Shown: positions 44,122 through 53,182, counted from the stretch's first letter. The stretch is DNA of 64,000 nucleotides from Pseudoclavibacter sp. CFCC 11306 (GCF_008831235.1 NZ_WBKF01000002.1:371399-435398), one strand, 5' to 3'. Translations and numbers: made by a program. The notes: generated by a model not told the origin, from the letters alone.

Positions 44122-45077
44122 GCTGCGGGCCTTTCTTCGGTGTTGCTGGAGTTGTCGTCGATCAGCGCGAGGTAGGCGTCGGCGAGGGTGGGGCGGTGCA
44201 CTTCGAGGTGCTCGGGCTCGCCCTGAAGCCGGGCAGTGAGCGAAACGATCAGTGCACCCGGCGTCGCGGTGGTCTCGGAGCGGTCTCGGCCGTCCTCGTG
44301 CCACCGCACAGTCGGCAGATGCAGCTCGGGTCGATCTGCGAGGGTCGGCGTCTGGGCCAGGTCGCTGCCCAGCGCGACCAGACGGCCGTTGACCATGACG
44401 GCGACGCGGTCAGCGAGATGCGCGGCCTCTTCGAGGTAGTGCGTGGTGAGCACGATGGTGGTGCCACTGGCTTTGATCGAGTCGATCAGGTGCCAGAATG
44501 CGGTGCGCGCCTGCGGATCGAAGCCGGTGGTCGGCTCGTCGAGAAAGAGCACCTCGGGGTGTCCGACGACTCCCTGGGCGACGTCGAGACGTCGGCGCTG
44601 CCCACCTGACAGTGCTCGCACGCGTCGGTCGCCTGCGGCAGTGAGGCCGACGCTCGCAATCAGGTCGTCGACTGGCCACGGATCGTCGTACATACCGGCG
44701 AAGTGCGTGAGCTGCTCGCGAACGGTGAGCACGCCTGACTCCTGAGTCTCTTGCAGCACGACCCCGACGTGATTGCGCATGTCTCGGGTCGAGTGTCGCG
44801 GGGCGGATCCCACCAGTCGCACGCTGCCTTGGTCGGGACGGCGAAAGCCGACGATCGTCTCGACCAAGGTGGTCTTGCCGGCGCCATTTGGCCCGAGCAG
44901 CGCGAGCGTCTCTCCGCTGCGCACCTCGAGGGTGATGTCGTCGAGCACCTTTCGGCCGCGATACGACTTGCTGAGGTTGCGCACCGCGATAGGGGCTGCT
45001 GTTGGTGTCGATGCTGGTGTTGGTTTGCCGGCATGAACAGAGTCTGCGGGGCGCATTCGTTCGTTTGTGTGAGCCAT
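44118..45077 (-). CDS. ABC transporter ATPase (ABC-2 type)
   Basis: 319 residues. Walker A GPNGAGKTT near 66, ALSGGQRRRLDVAQ, and Walker B LFLDEPTTGFDPQ; the C-terminus carries the extra domain typical of drug/antibiotic exporter ATPases. A Thr/Pro/Ala-rich stretch of about 30 residues precedes the ATPase fold. Start ATG 45077; longer in-frame starts lie in the shared promoter region. Confidence 0.9.
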   Translation of the reverse strand: MAHTNERMRPADSVHAGKPTPASTPTAAPIAVRNLSKSYRGRKVLDDITLEVRSGETLALLGPNGAGKTTLVETIVGFRRPDQGSVRLVGSAPRHSTRDMRNHVGVVLQETQESGVLTVREQLTHFAGMYDDPWPVDDLIASVGLTAAGDRRVRALSGGQRRRLDVAQGVVGHPEVLFLDEPTTGFDPQARTAFWHLIDSIKASGTTIVLTTHYLEEAAHLADRVAVMVNGRLVALGSDLAQTPTLADRPELHLPTVRWHEDGRDRSETTATPGALIVSLTARLQGEPEHLEVHRPTLADAYLALIDDNSSNTEERPAA

Positions 45078-45256
45078 GACCCCATATTCGCCGGATGCAG
45101 TGGTCAACCACATCGACCGGCTGGCTGAATGTGCGGGGGCTGGGGCATCGCCGGTGTCATCCGTTCGGTTGACACGTGCGGGATGCCGGTGCAGCTCGCT
45201 ACCCGACCCAGCATCCTCGTCTCGCCGAACCCCGGCGCACCGGCGCACCGGCGCGG

Positions 45257-45262
45257 TACCCT
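45257..45262 (+). promoter_or_regulatory. -10 hexamer of a leaderless promoter for the ABC-F gene
   Basis: TACCCT, 6 nt before the ATG at 45269. Just upstream, GCGCACCG is repeated. Confidence 0.47.
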
Positions 45263-45268
45263 TGTCGA

Positions 45269-47170
45269 ATGGCACATCTTCTCGGCGCCGAACACATCAG
45301 CCTCAGTTACCCCACCAAAGACGTCTTCGACGACCTCTCGCTCGGCCTCGCCGAAGGGCAGCGCATCGGCATCGTCGGCCGCAATGGTGACGGCAAGACT
45401 ACGCTGCTGCGACTGCTCGCCGGCGAGATGCAGCCCGACACCGGCCGGGTCACCCGTCGCGGCGGCATCACCGTCGGCGTGCTCGCCCAGACACCAGACC
45501 TCGACCCCGACGAGACGGTCGGCCACGCAGTGGTGGGCGATCTGCCCGAACACGAGTGGGCGTCGCAGCCGCGGGTGCGAGACGTGCTGCAGGGTCTGCT
45601 CGGCGACCTCGACTGGCACGCTACGACCGGTGCGCTCAGCGGAGGCCAGCGTCGTCGCGTCGCGCTCGCGGCTCTGCTGCGGCAAGACTGGGATGTGCTC
45701 TTTCTCGACGAGCCCACCAACCACCTCGATGTCGAGGGCATCACCTGGCTTGCTCGGCACCTCAAGCAGCGCTGGCCGAAGAACGCTGGCGGCCTCGTCA
45801 TGGTCACGCACGATCGGTGGTTCCTCGACGCGGTCTGCACCGACACTTGGGAGGTGCACGACGGCACTGTCGAGCCCTTTGAAGGCGGGTACGCGGCCTA
45901 CATTCTGCAGCGCGTCGAGCGCGACCGGCAGGCGGCGGCCGTCGAGGCCAAGCGTCAGAACCTCATGCGCAAAGAGCTGGCCTGGCTCGGCCGCGGTGCA
46001 CCGGCGCGCAGCTCGAAGCCGAAGTTCCGCATCGAGGCGGCCAACGAGCTGATCGCCGACGTGCCGCCCGTTCGCGACCGCGTGCGGCTGCAGTCGATGG
46101 CGACCTCTCGTCTGGGCAAAGACGTCATCGACGTGCTGGGCGTGACGGTGCAGTACGACGAGCATGTGCTCATGCACGACGTCGAGTGGCGAATCGGCCC
46201 CGGCGATCGACTCGGGCTGCTCGGTGCGAACGGCGCCGGCAAGTCGACGCTGCTGAGTCTGATCAAAGAGGCCTCGGCCAAGGCCGGATCGACTCAGGCC
46301 GCCCAGCTCGACGCCGGCGACGGCACCGCAGTCACGGCCGGCCGCATCAAGGTCGGCAAGACCGTCAAGCTCGCTGAGCTCACCCAGGAGCTGCACGAAC
46401 TCGACGCGGTGAACGACGACCGCGTGCGCGAGGTCATCGGCCGAGTGCGCACGACCTACAAGGTCGGCGACGAAGACCTCAGCCCCTCGCAGATGCTCGA
46501 ACGGCTCGGCTTCTCGAGCGTGCAGTTGTCGACCCCCGTGCGCGATCTCAGCGGAGGCCAGCGCCGGCGACTGCAGCTGCTGCTCACCCTGCTCGACGAA
46601 CCGAACGTGCTCGTGCTCGACGAGCCCACTAACGACCTCGACACCGACATGCTCGCCGCCATGGAAGACGTGCTCGACGCCTGGCCCGGCACGCTGATCG
46701 TCGTGTCGCACGATCGCTACTTCCTGGAGCGCGTGACCGACGACCAGTACGCCCTGATCGGCGGGACACTGCGGCACCTGCCCGGTGGGGTCGACGAATT
46801 CCTGCGGCTCGACGCGGCTGCGCATGAGGGCTCTCCGGCGGATGCCGACAAGACCCCGTCCTCATCTCGCGCCGCGAGTGGGGCTGGTTACGCAGCCAGC
46901 GCGGCTTCGGGGGCGGGGGCGAGTGGTGCATCCGCCGCAGGGCTGAGTGGTGCCGAGCGTCGGGCCGCCGAAAAGCGGCTTCAGGCGCTCGAGCGCAAGC
47001 TGGCCAAGGCGCGCGATGCGCTGACGAAGGTCGATGCCGATCTCGCCGCGGCCGACCAGAGCGACTTCGAGGGGCTTTCGAAGATCGATGCGCTGCGCAG
47101 GTCGACCAGCGGCGAAATCGATGAGCTTGAGGCTGAGTGGCTCGACCTCGCGGAGCAGCTCGAGGGATAG
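45269..47170 (+). CDS. ABC-F family ATPase (Uup-like)
   Basis: 633 residues with two ATPase modules and no membrane domain. Walker A GRNGDGKTT at 37-45 and GANGAGKST in the second; both carry LSGGQRRR signatures and LDEPT-type Walker B. The linker has the ABC-F basic-aromatic character, and the C-terminus is a long charged coiled coil (KRLQALERKLAKARDALTKV and onward) after an Ala/Gly-rich hinge. ABC-F proteins act on ribosomes or, for Uup, on DNA/ribosome transactions. It sits in the usual place after ispE apart from the inserted genes. Confidence 0.93.
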   Translation: MAHLLGAEHISLSYPTKDVFDDLSLGLAEGQRIGIVGRNGDGKTTLLRLLAGEMQPDTGRVTRRGGITVGVLAQTPDLDPDETVGHAVVGDLPEHEWASQPRVRDVLQGLLGDLDWHATTGALSGGQRRRVALAALLRQDWDVLFLDEPTNHLDVEGITWLARHLKQRWPKNAGGLVMVTHDRWFLDAVCTDTWEVHDGTVEPFEGGYAAYILQRVERDRQAAAVEAKRQNLMRKELAWLGRGAPARSSKPKFRIEAANELIADVPPVRDRVRLQSMATSRLGKDVIDVLGVTVQYDEHVLMHDVEWRIGPGDRLGLLGANGAGKSTLLSLIKEASAKAGSTQAAQLDAGDGTAVTAGRIKVGKTVKLAELTQELHELDAVNDDRVREVIGRVRTTYKVGDEDLSPSQMLERLGFSSVQLSTPVRDLSGGQRRRLQLLLTLLDEPNVLVLDEPTNDLDTDMLAAMEDVLDAWPGTLIVVSHDRYFLERVTDDQYALIGGTLRHLPGGVDEFLRLDAAAHEGSPADADKTPSSSRAASGAGYAASAASGAGASGASAAGLSGAERRAAEKRLQALERKLAKARDALTKVDADLAAADQSDFEGLSKIDALRRSTSGEIDELEAEWLDLAEQLEG

Positions 47171-47471
47171 TCGCGGGTTCTCTACTCTCGCTGGGGCCCT
47201 GCTCTCTGGGGCCCGCAGGTTCTGTGCTCTCGCCAAGGCCCTATCCCCGAACCGGGCAGATTCTGTACTCTCGCCAAGGCCTGACCGCAGAAAGATCACA
47301 GATTCTGTGCTTTCGCTGGTTCAGACAGGTGCTTTTGCTCGTTGAGTGTGCAGAATCCGTCATATGCGCGTCGAGAGTGTAGAAGGTGCGGGCTTCGTTG
47401 ACTGATGCCCGCAGCTTCTGTGCTTTCGCCGAGGTCTTGTCCGTGGAACCCGCAGATTCTGCGCTTGCACC
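47171..47471. repeat. Degenerate repeat-filled intergenic region
   Basis: No gene. At least six copies of a roughly 22-bp unit close to CCCGCAGATTCTGTGCTCTCG lie at about 47173, 47211, 47254, 47297, 47407 and 47448, and one inverted copy at 47372-47393. Spacing is 38-60 bp except for a wider gap at the inverted copy. The last direct copy runs into the end of the oxidoreductase gene. Inverted copies would let RNA fold. Function unknown. Confidence 0.7.
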
Positions 47472-48422
47472 CTACGCCGCAGCCGCAGCCGCAGCGACCT
47501 CCCACTGCACGAGTGCAGCGTTGACGGCGGCTCCGACGGTGGCGCCGCTGCCGATTGAGATCGGTACGTTCGCAGCAGGATTGCTCACGTTCCCGGCGGC
47601 CCACACCCGCGGGTGGCTCGTGTTCCCCATAGGGTCGGTCTGCAGGAACGATCCCATTCCGAACGGTGCCTCGGCGCGGTCGAGCCCGAGGCCGGCGACG
47701 CACGCGTCCAACGGGTGCATACGCGACTGCACGAACAGAGCGTCCAGCTCGACCGTCGCGTCGTCCTGCAGACGCACCCCGGTGACGCGGTCGTCGCCGA
47801 AGACCTCGGCGACAGGCGCCATCGTGCGGATGCCTCGCGCGGTCAACGCGTCGAGGTCGCCCTGCGAGAAGCCTGAGACGTCGGTGAAGAGTGTGACAGT
47901 CGGACTCCACTGACGCACGAGCTGCGCCATATGCAGTGCGACAGGGCCGTTCGCGATGATGCCGAGTCTTTGGTCGCGCACCTCCCAGCCATGGCAGTAC
48001 GGGCAGTGCAGCACCGTGCTGCCCCAGTGGCGCGCAAGACCTGGGATGTCGGGCAGCTCGTCACTCACTCCCGTGGCGACCACGACGGTGTGGGTCACGA
48101 GAAGCTCCTGGGTTTCGCCTGCCGAAGGGGTGACCACCACTTCGAGCGCGTCCGGACGATCAGTCGGTTCTCGAACAGTGGCGACGCTGCCGTCGACGAA
48201 TTCGATGCCGTACAGTTCGGCTTCGCTGCGGCCGCGGGCCGCAAGCTCGGCAGGAGGCAGCCCCTCGCTGCCGAGTACACCGTGCATGTGCGTGGCAAAG
48301 CGGTTGCGGGGCTCGCCGCTGTCGATGACGAGCACGTGGCGTCGTGCCCGGCCGAGCATCAAGGCGGCGGACAGACCGGCGGCACCCGCGCCGATGACGA
48401 TGGCATCCCAAGTGGAGTTCAT
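47472..48422 (-). CDS. Thioredoxin reductase-like FAD/NAD(P)-dependent oxidoreductase
   Basis: 316 residues. FAD motif IGAGAAGLSAALMLGRARR near residues 9-27, redox pair CPYC (HCPYCHGW) near 140, and the second nucleotide region LGIIANGPVALHMAQL, where the usual GxGxxA pattern is degenerate. The FAD-binding end GNVSNPAANVPISIGSG is intact. It ends in seven alanines. No thioredoxin lies beside it, and it is divergent from an ArsR regulator, so it may serve a thiol response to metals. The start codon is the ATG at 48422. Confidence 0.83.
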   Translation of the reverse strand: MNSTWDAIVIGAGAAGLSAALMLGRARRHVLVIDSGEPRNRFATHMHGVLGSEGLPPAELAARGRSEAELYGIEFVDGSVATVREPTDRPDALEVVVTPSAGETQELLVTHTVVVATGVSDELPDIPGLARHWGSTVLHCPYCHGWEVRDQRLGIIANGPVALHMAQLVRQWSPTVTLFTDVSGFSQGDLDALTARGIRTMAPVAEVFGDDRVTGVRLQDDATVELDALFVQSRMHPLDACVAGLGLDRAEAPFGMGSFLQTDPMGNTSHPRVWAAGNVSNPAANVPISIGSGATVGAAVNAALVQWEVAAAAAAA

Positions 48423-48470
48423 GGGGTCTACTTCACACGGCTGAACCCCACAACTCAAGATCCAGAGGTT

Positions 48471-48505
48471 GTGTAGCTGTTGCGAGTTTCACGCAATAGC
48501 TACAC
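48471..48505. promoter_or_regulatory. Large inverted repeat between oxidoreductase and ArsR genes
   Basis: GTGTAGCTGTTGCG (48471-48484) and CGCAATAGCTACAC (48492-48505) are inverted with one mismatch and a 7-nt centre. It is a candidate operator for the divergent promoters. Confidence 0.5.
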
Positions 48506-48513
48506 ATAAAAAA

Positions 48514-48537
48514 ATCAACATATTGCGATCTGTTGAT
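48514..48537. promoter_or_regulatory. ArsR-type operator
   Basis: ATCAACA (48514-48520) and TGTTGAT (48531-48537) form an inverted repeat with a 10-nt centre, 20 bp before the ArsR start. The imperfect 12-2-12 type and the AT-rich setting suit ArsR-family metal sensors. Confidence 0.52.
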
Positions 48538-48557
48538 ATGTATGTCATGATGAAGTC

Positions 48558-48893
48558 ATGAGCACAGCACCGGGACTGGCCAAGGCAGCACAGCTGTTCA
48601 AGGTGCTCGGCAACGAATCGAGGCTTGACCTGCTGGTGCTGTTGGGCGACCAGCAGCTCTCGGTCGGCAAGCTGACCGATCTGTCGGGGCTGTCGCAGCC
48701 CCTGGTCTCGCAGCACCTGCGCACGTTGAAACAAGCGGGCTTGGTGACAGCGAAACGAGACGGCAAAACGATGAACTATCGGGTCGCAGACCACCATGTC
48801 AGCCATGTGATCGCCGATGCGCTCATCCACGTTCAAGAGCCTGCGGCCGATTCGGTCGAGGCTGACGAGAGTTCACAGGAGGAACAATCATGA
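48558..48893 (+). CDS. ArsR-family metalloregulator
   Basis: 111 residues, winged helix (LTDLSGLSQPLVSQHLRTLKQAGLVTAKRDGKTMNYRV). The C-terminal helix carries DHHVSHVIADALIHV, with H/D ligands at the alpha-5 dimer site as in zinc or nickel/cobalt sensors such as SmtB/NmtR. Its stop overlaps the start of the histidine-rich gene by 4 nt, so sensor and metal-binding protein are co-made. Confidence 0.9.
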   Translation: MSTAPGLAKAAQLFKVLGNESRLDLLVLLGDQQLSVGKLTDLSGLSQPLVSQHLRTLKQAGLVTAKRDGKTMNYRVADHHVSHVIADALIHVQEPAADSVEADESSQEEQS

Positions 48894-49186
48894 CCATCGC
48901 AGACGTTCACGCAGAGCATTCCGTCGCAGAGCATCAGCACGGTCCGGGCTGCGGCCATGAGGCTGTGCAGCACGGTGACCATGTGGACTACATCCACGGC
49001 ACGCATCACCACGCACTGCACGGCGACCACTACGACGAGCACGAGTCGGTTGCCGAGCATTCCGTCGCAGAGCACCAGCACGGTCCGGGCTGCGGTCACG
49101 AGGCCGTGCAGCACGGTGACCACACCGACTACATCCATAACGGTCACCACCACGCCCTGCATGGCGACCACTACGACGAGCACTGA
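48890..49186 (+). CDS. Histidine-rich protein built from two near-identical halves
   Basis: 98 residues of which 27 are histidine. The block HQHGPGCGHEAVQHGDH, followed by DYIH, a His triplet and ALHGDHYDEH, occurs twice with only minor changes (junction near residue 52). Each half also holds one cysteine. No signal peptide or membrane segment is present, so it would be cytoplasmic. It looks like a zinc or nickel buffer controlled by the coupled ArsR sensor. A recent internal duplication is evident also at DNA level. Confidence 0.85.
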   Translation: MTIADVHAEHSVAEHQHGPGCGHEAVQHGDHVDYIHGTHHHALHGDHYDEHESVAEHSVAEHQHGPGCGHEAVQHGDHTDYIHNGHHHALHGDHYDEH

Positions 49187-49218
49187 TCTTTCGTTCGTCT
49201 CGAAGCCCCCGCGTTCAC

Positions 49219-50415
49219 TCAGTCGGTGGTGCAGCTCCCCGAGCTCACCGTCGCAGTGAGCCCGGGGGCTTTCTGTACCACGGGCTTGAGATCGCTGAGC
49301 GGAATCGCATAGCCCACGTTCGGCACCGACCTTTCTTTCGCGAAGACCACACCGGCGATCTCGCCGTTTGTGGTGATCAGCGGGCCGCCCGAGTTGCCCG
49401 GCTGCACGTTCGCCGCCAAGGTGAGCACGTCGCGCGGGCCTGAGCCACTGAAGTCAACGGTGCCGGCAGCCATGACGCTTGCCGGGCCCGAGGTGAACGG
49501 CCCGCCGCCGGGGTAGCCCTGCACCGCTCCCTGTGTGCCGCGACCGACGGCTGCGGCGGATGCCAGCGGAAGCACTGGGGCCCCGAGGCCGTCGACGTCG
49601 ATGACGGCGAGATCGGCCTTCGGGTCGAAATACGTGATGCGGCCGCTCTTCGCAGGCTTGCCGGGCACCTCGACGACCGGCTCTGAGACGCCGCTCACCA
49701 CATGGGCGTTCGTGACGACTCGATCATCGCTGACCACGAACCCCGAGCCGGTCTGCTCCTGCCCGCATGCGTATGCGGGGCCGCTGATGCGCACGACCGA
49801 CTTCGCCGCCTGGGTGAGCTGGGGTGTCGCCAGATCGACTTGAGGCAGCGATGGCTCTTGCGACACCCCGCCCAGCGCCTCGACGACCCAAGGCAGGCCT
49901 TCGTCGATGGCGCTCTGGCCCCAAAGCGTGGCAGTCGATCGCAGGCTGCTCGGCATCAGTCCGTCGATCACGGTGACGACGCGAGACGAACTCAGCGTCT
50001 GCGTGAGCCACGGGGCACCGATTCCCGAGACCGCCGAAGAGACCAGCCCGATCATCAGGCTGCTCGCGAGCAGCCCGGCCACGGCACCCAACAGCCTGTT
50101 CACGGCACCGAGCCGCACACGTTCGAGCACACCGCCGATCGATCGGCCGATCGCCCCGCCGATGCTGCCTCCGACGACGACGAGCCCCAAACCCACGATC
50201 ATGACCATCGCGATGCGGGTCGCACCGTTGCCTCCCAAAGTCACGACCCAAGGGATGGCGAGCCAGGCGGCGAAACCGCCCACCACCATGCCGGCAAGAC
50301 GCAGCGCGACTCGCGCGAGACCGCGCCGCGCGCCGCTGATCGTCTGCCACGTGATGATGCCCAGCAGCACGAGGTCGAGAGGCAGTGCGCCGAGTGTCAG
50401 ATCCATGAATGACAT
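49219..50415 (-). CDS. MarP-like membrane serine protease (CvpA domain plus trypsin fold)
   Basis: 398 residues. Four N-terminal helices with a CvpA/colicin V-like arrangement (LVLLGIITWQTISGARRGLARVAL; GGSIGGAIGRSIGG) precede an extracytoplasmic trypsin-like domain. The catalytic triad is visible in VTNAHVVSG, ADLAVIDVDG and QPGNSGGPL. MarP in mycobacteria protects against acid and oxidation. Three in-frame ATGs (50436, 50415, 50406) are possible; 50415 has a fair AGGCAG upstream. Confidence 0.9.
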   Translation of the reverse strand: MSFMDLTLGALPLDLVLLGIITWQTISGARRGLARVALRLAGMVVGGFAAWLAIPWVVTLGGNGATRIAMVMIVGLGLVVVGGSIGGAIGRSIGGVLERVRLGAVNRLLGAVAGLLASSLMIGLVSSAVSGIGAPWLTQTLSSSRVVTVIDGLMPSSLRSTATLWGQSAIDEGLPWVVEALGGVSQEPSLPQVDLATPQLTQAAKSVVRISGPAYACGQEQTGSGFVVSDDRVVTNAHVVSGVSEPVVEVPGKPAKSGRITYFDPKADLAVIDVDGLGAPVLPLASAAAVGRGTQGAVQGYPGGGPFTSGPASVMAAGTVDFSGSGPRDVLTLAANVQPGNSGGPLITTNGEIAGVVFAKERSVPNVGYAIPLSDLKPVVQKAPGLTATVSSGSCTTD

Positions 50416-50570
50416 CGTATGCACTGCCTGCGACATTGCAGAGAAGAAGTCGACGTGGAACCGGTCGGCAAGGTGCTGCGAAGCAGCTGGAGAGTGCGGG
50501 GTCTTCAGCAGTGAGGTGGCAGCCGACGATGAGCCACGAGTAAAGTGGTCTGCGGCAGTCTCGCTGCCGA

Positions 50571-50642
50571 TCCGCCTTAGTGTAACGGCAGCACGACAGC
50601 CTTTGGAGCTGTGAAGACCAGGTTCGAATCCTGGAGGCGGAG
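50571..50642 (+). tRNA. tRNA-Gln (anticodon TTG)
   Basis: 72-nt cloverleaf. Acceptor TCCGCCT pairs with AGGCGGA; the anticodon stem ACAGC/GCTGT encloses loop CTTTGGA (anticodon TTG, reads CAA); the T-arm contains GGTTCGAATCC. CCA is not encoded. It lies just before glmU, a common actinobacterial arrangement. Confidence 0.95.
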
Positions 50643-50671
50643 CGCAGTCGAACCGATGGGAGCTCAGGCAA

Positions 50672-52144
50672 ATGGCTGACAGCAACTTGGCAGGGATCAT
50701 TCTGGCGGCAGGGCAAGGAACCCGCATGAAGTCTGCGACGCCCAAAGTGCTGCACGCGCTTGCCGGTCGGCCGCTCATCGGGCACGTGCTCGCCGCAGCC
50801 GATGCGCTCGAGCCAGAGCGTGTGGTTCTCGTCGTCCGTCATCAGCGTCAGCGCGTCGAAGAGGCCGCCCGCACACTGCTGCCCCGCGTCGAGATCGCCG
50901 AGCAGGGAGAGATCCCCGGCACCGGTGCCGCTGCCGAGGCGGGTCTCGACGTGCTCGACGAGGGGTTCGTCGGCGATGTGCTGATCACGAGCGGTGACGT
51001 GCCGTTGCTGGGCGAGGATGCCTTGGCCGAGTTCATCACCGCGCACCGTGCCAGCGGGGCGGCTGCAAGCGTGCTGACTGCACGAATCGCAGACCCGACG
51101 GGTTATGGCCGGGTCGTACGCACGGCATCCGGCGACCTCGAGGCGATCGTCGAACAGCGTGACGCGACCGAGCAGCAGCTGCTCATCGACGAGGTCAACT
51201 CTGGTACCTATCTCTTCCAGGCCAACGACCTGCGCCGCTCGCTCGCCCAGGTGGGCGTCGACAATGCGCAGAACGAGAAGTACCTCACCGACGCCATCGG
51301 CGTGCTGGTGCGCGAGGGGCGACCCGTCGCCGCCCACGTCATCGACGACCCGATGCTCGTACAGGGCATTAACGATCGAGAGCAGCTGGCCGAGGTCGCC
51401 ACCGAGCTCAACCGACGCATCATCCGACGCTGGCGTCTGGCCGGCGTCACCATTCAGGACGCCGCGAGCACCTGGATCGATGTGACCGTCGAACTGGGGC
51501 AGGACGTCACGCTGCTGCCCGGAACCCAGCTGCGCGGCACGACCGTCGTGCAGGACGAAGCCGTGATCGGGCCGGACACCACGCTGGTCGACACCGAGGT
51601 CGGCTTCGGCGCCGAAGTCTGCCGCACTCATTCGCTCTCTGCCCGCATCGGCGAGAACGCGCACGTCGGGCCGTTCTCTTACCTGCGCCCGGGCACCGTT
51701 CTGGGCAACGAGGGCAAGATCGGCACGTTCGTCGAGACGAAGAACGTCACCATCGGCCACGGTGCCAAGCTGCCGCATCTCAGCTATGCGGGCGACGCCG
51801 AGATCGGCGAGGGCTCGAACATCGGTGCGGGCACGATCTTCGCGAACTACGACGGCGTGCACAAGCATCGCTCGACGGTCGGCCCGCAGGTGCGCACCGG
51901 TGCGCACAACGTGTTCGTCGCCCCTGTGCACATCGGCGCTGGCGTCTACTCGGGCGGCGGCACCATCATTCGCAAAGACGTCCCGGCGGGTTCGCTCGTG
52001 ATCACCCAGGCCCCTCAGGTCAACAAAGAGGGCTGGGTTATCGAGCATCGCGCCGGAACGGCCGCGGCGGAGGCAGCCGAGGCCGCTCTGAACGGCGATC
52101 AGAACGCCGAACAGAGCAACAGCCGCACCAGCGGCAACGAGTAG
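50672..52144 (+). CDS. glmU: Bifunctional GlmU: N-acetylglucosamine-1-phosphate uridyltransferase / glucosamine-1-phosphate acetyltransferase
   Basis: 490-residue enzyme making UDP-GlcNAc for peptidoglycan. N-terminal pyrophosphorylase motif LAAGQGTRMKS (residues 11-21) and TSGDVPLL; C-terminal left-handed beta-helix with hexapeptide repeats, and catalytic-region PHLSYAGDAEIGEGSNIGAG. The C-terminus carries an acidic/Asn-rich tail of about 40 residues. GGGAG precedes the start. Confidence 0.97.
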   Translation: MADSNLAGIILAAGQGTRMKSATPKVLHALAGRPLIGHVLAAADALEPERVVLVVRHQRQRVEEAARTLLPRVEIAEQGEIPGTGAAAEAGLDVLDEGFVGDVLITSGDVPLLGEDALAEFITAHRASGAAASVLTARIADPTGYGRVVRTASGDLEAIVEQRDATEQQLLIDEVNSGTYLFQANDLRRSLAQVGVDNAQNEKYLTDAIGVLVREGRPVAAHVIDDPMLVQGINDREQLAEVATELNRRIIRRWRLAGVTIQDAASTWIDVTVELGQDVTLLPGTQLRGTTVVQDEAVIGPDTTLVDTEVGFGAEVCRTHSLSARIGENAHVGPFSYLRPGTVLGNEGKIGTFVETKNVTIGHGAKLPHLSYAGDAEIGEGSNIGAGTIFANYDGVHKHRSTVGPQVRTGAHNVFVAPVHIGAGVYSGGGTIIRKDVPAGSLVITQAPQVNKEGWVIEHRAGTAAAEAAEAALNGDQNAEQSNSRTSGNE

Positions 52145-52189
52145 TCAACAACGAGCAGCAGTCGGCGACAGGCGACAGAAGGGCATCCC

Positions 52190-53167
52190 GTGTCGGGAAT
52201 TAATGCGGACAACCATAAGCGACTCGTTCTGGTCAGCGGCAGGGCACACCCTGCACTGGCCCGAGAGATCGCGAAGAACCTCGGCACCGAACTGGTGCCG
52301 ACCAAAGCGCTGAACTTCGCCAACGGCGAGATCTACGTTCGATACGACGAGAGCATCCGCGGGTCTGACGCCTTCGTGATTCAGTCGCACACCTCGCCGA
52401 TCAACGAGTGGCTCATGGAGTCGCTCATCATGGTCGATGCGCTCAAGCGCGCCTCGGCAAAGCGCATCACCGTCGTGGCCCCCTGCTATCCGTACGCTCG
52501 CCAGGACAAAAAGCACCGCGGTCGCGAGCCCATTTCCGCCCGCCTCGTCGCCGACCTGTTCAAGGCCGCGGGCGCCGACCGCATCATGTCGGTCGACCTG
52601 CACTCGCCGCAGATTCAGGGGTTCTTCGACGGCCCTGTCGACCACCTCTTCGCGCAGCCGATTCTGCTCGAGCACTTCCGTGAGACCCTCGGGCATGACG
52701 ATCTGACCATCGTCTCGCCCGACATGGGCCGCGTGAAGGTCGCCGACACCTGGAGCGACAAGCTGGGTGCGCCGCTGGCCATCATCCACAAACGTCGCGA
52801 TCCGCTGGTGCCGAACCAGGCGACTGCGCACGAGATCGTCGGCAACGTGCAGGGCCGCACCTGCCTCGTGGTCGACGACCTGATCGACACCGGCGGCACG
52901 ATTCTCGCCGCTGCACGTGCCCTCAAGGCGCATGGAGCCGCGAAGGTCGTCGTCGGCGCCACGCACGCCGTGTTCTCAGACCCGGCGGTCGAACGACTGA
53001 CCAGCCCCGAGATCGACCGCGTCGTGGTGACGAACACGCTGCCGCTGCCGGCCGAGAAGATCTTCCCGACGCTGACCGTGCTGTCGATCGCGCCGCTGAT
53101 CTCCAAGGCGATTCACGAGGTCTTCGCCGATGGTTCGGTGACGTCGATGTTCGACGGCGCGGCCTGA
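52190..53167 (+). CDS. prs: Ribose-phosphate pyrophosphokinase
   Basis: 325-residue PRPP synthase. VDLHSPQIQGFF and the PRPP loop CLVVDDLIDTGGT are diagnostic, as are RYDESIRGSDAFVIQ and APCYPYARQDKKHRGREP. It supplies PRPP for purine, pyrimidine, His and Trp synthesis. GTG start 45 nt after glmU, the classical pairing. Confidence 0.97.
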   Translation: MSGINADNHKRLVLVSGRAHPALAREIAKNLGTELVPTKALNFANGEIYVRYDESIRGSDAFVIQSHTSPINEWLMESLIMVDALKRASAKRITVVAPCYPYARQDKKHRGREPISARLVADLFKAAGADRIMSVDLHSPQIQGFFDGPVDHLFAQPILLEHFRETLGHDDLTIVSPDMGRVKVADTWSDKLGAPLAIIHKRRDPLVPNQATAHEIVGNVQGRTCLVVDDLIDTGGTILAAARALKAHGAAKVVVGATHAVFSDPAVERLTSPEIDRVVVTNTLPLPAEKIFPTLTVLSIAPLISKAIHEVFADGSVTSMFDGAA

Positions 53168-53182
53168 GCCGTCTTCGAGCGA

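Noticed and set aside
47171..47471. CRISPR array
   Set aside because: Repeats are degenerate, irregularly spaced and partly inverted; no cas genes in the window.
49203..49271. AAGCCCCCG ... CGGGGGCTT inverted repeat at the end of the protease gene
   Set aside because: The loop is about 50 nt and the right arm lies inside the coding region; not a credible terminator.
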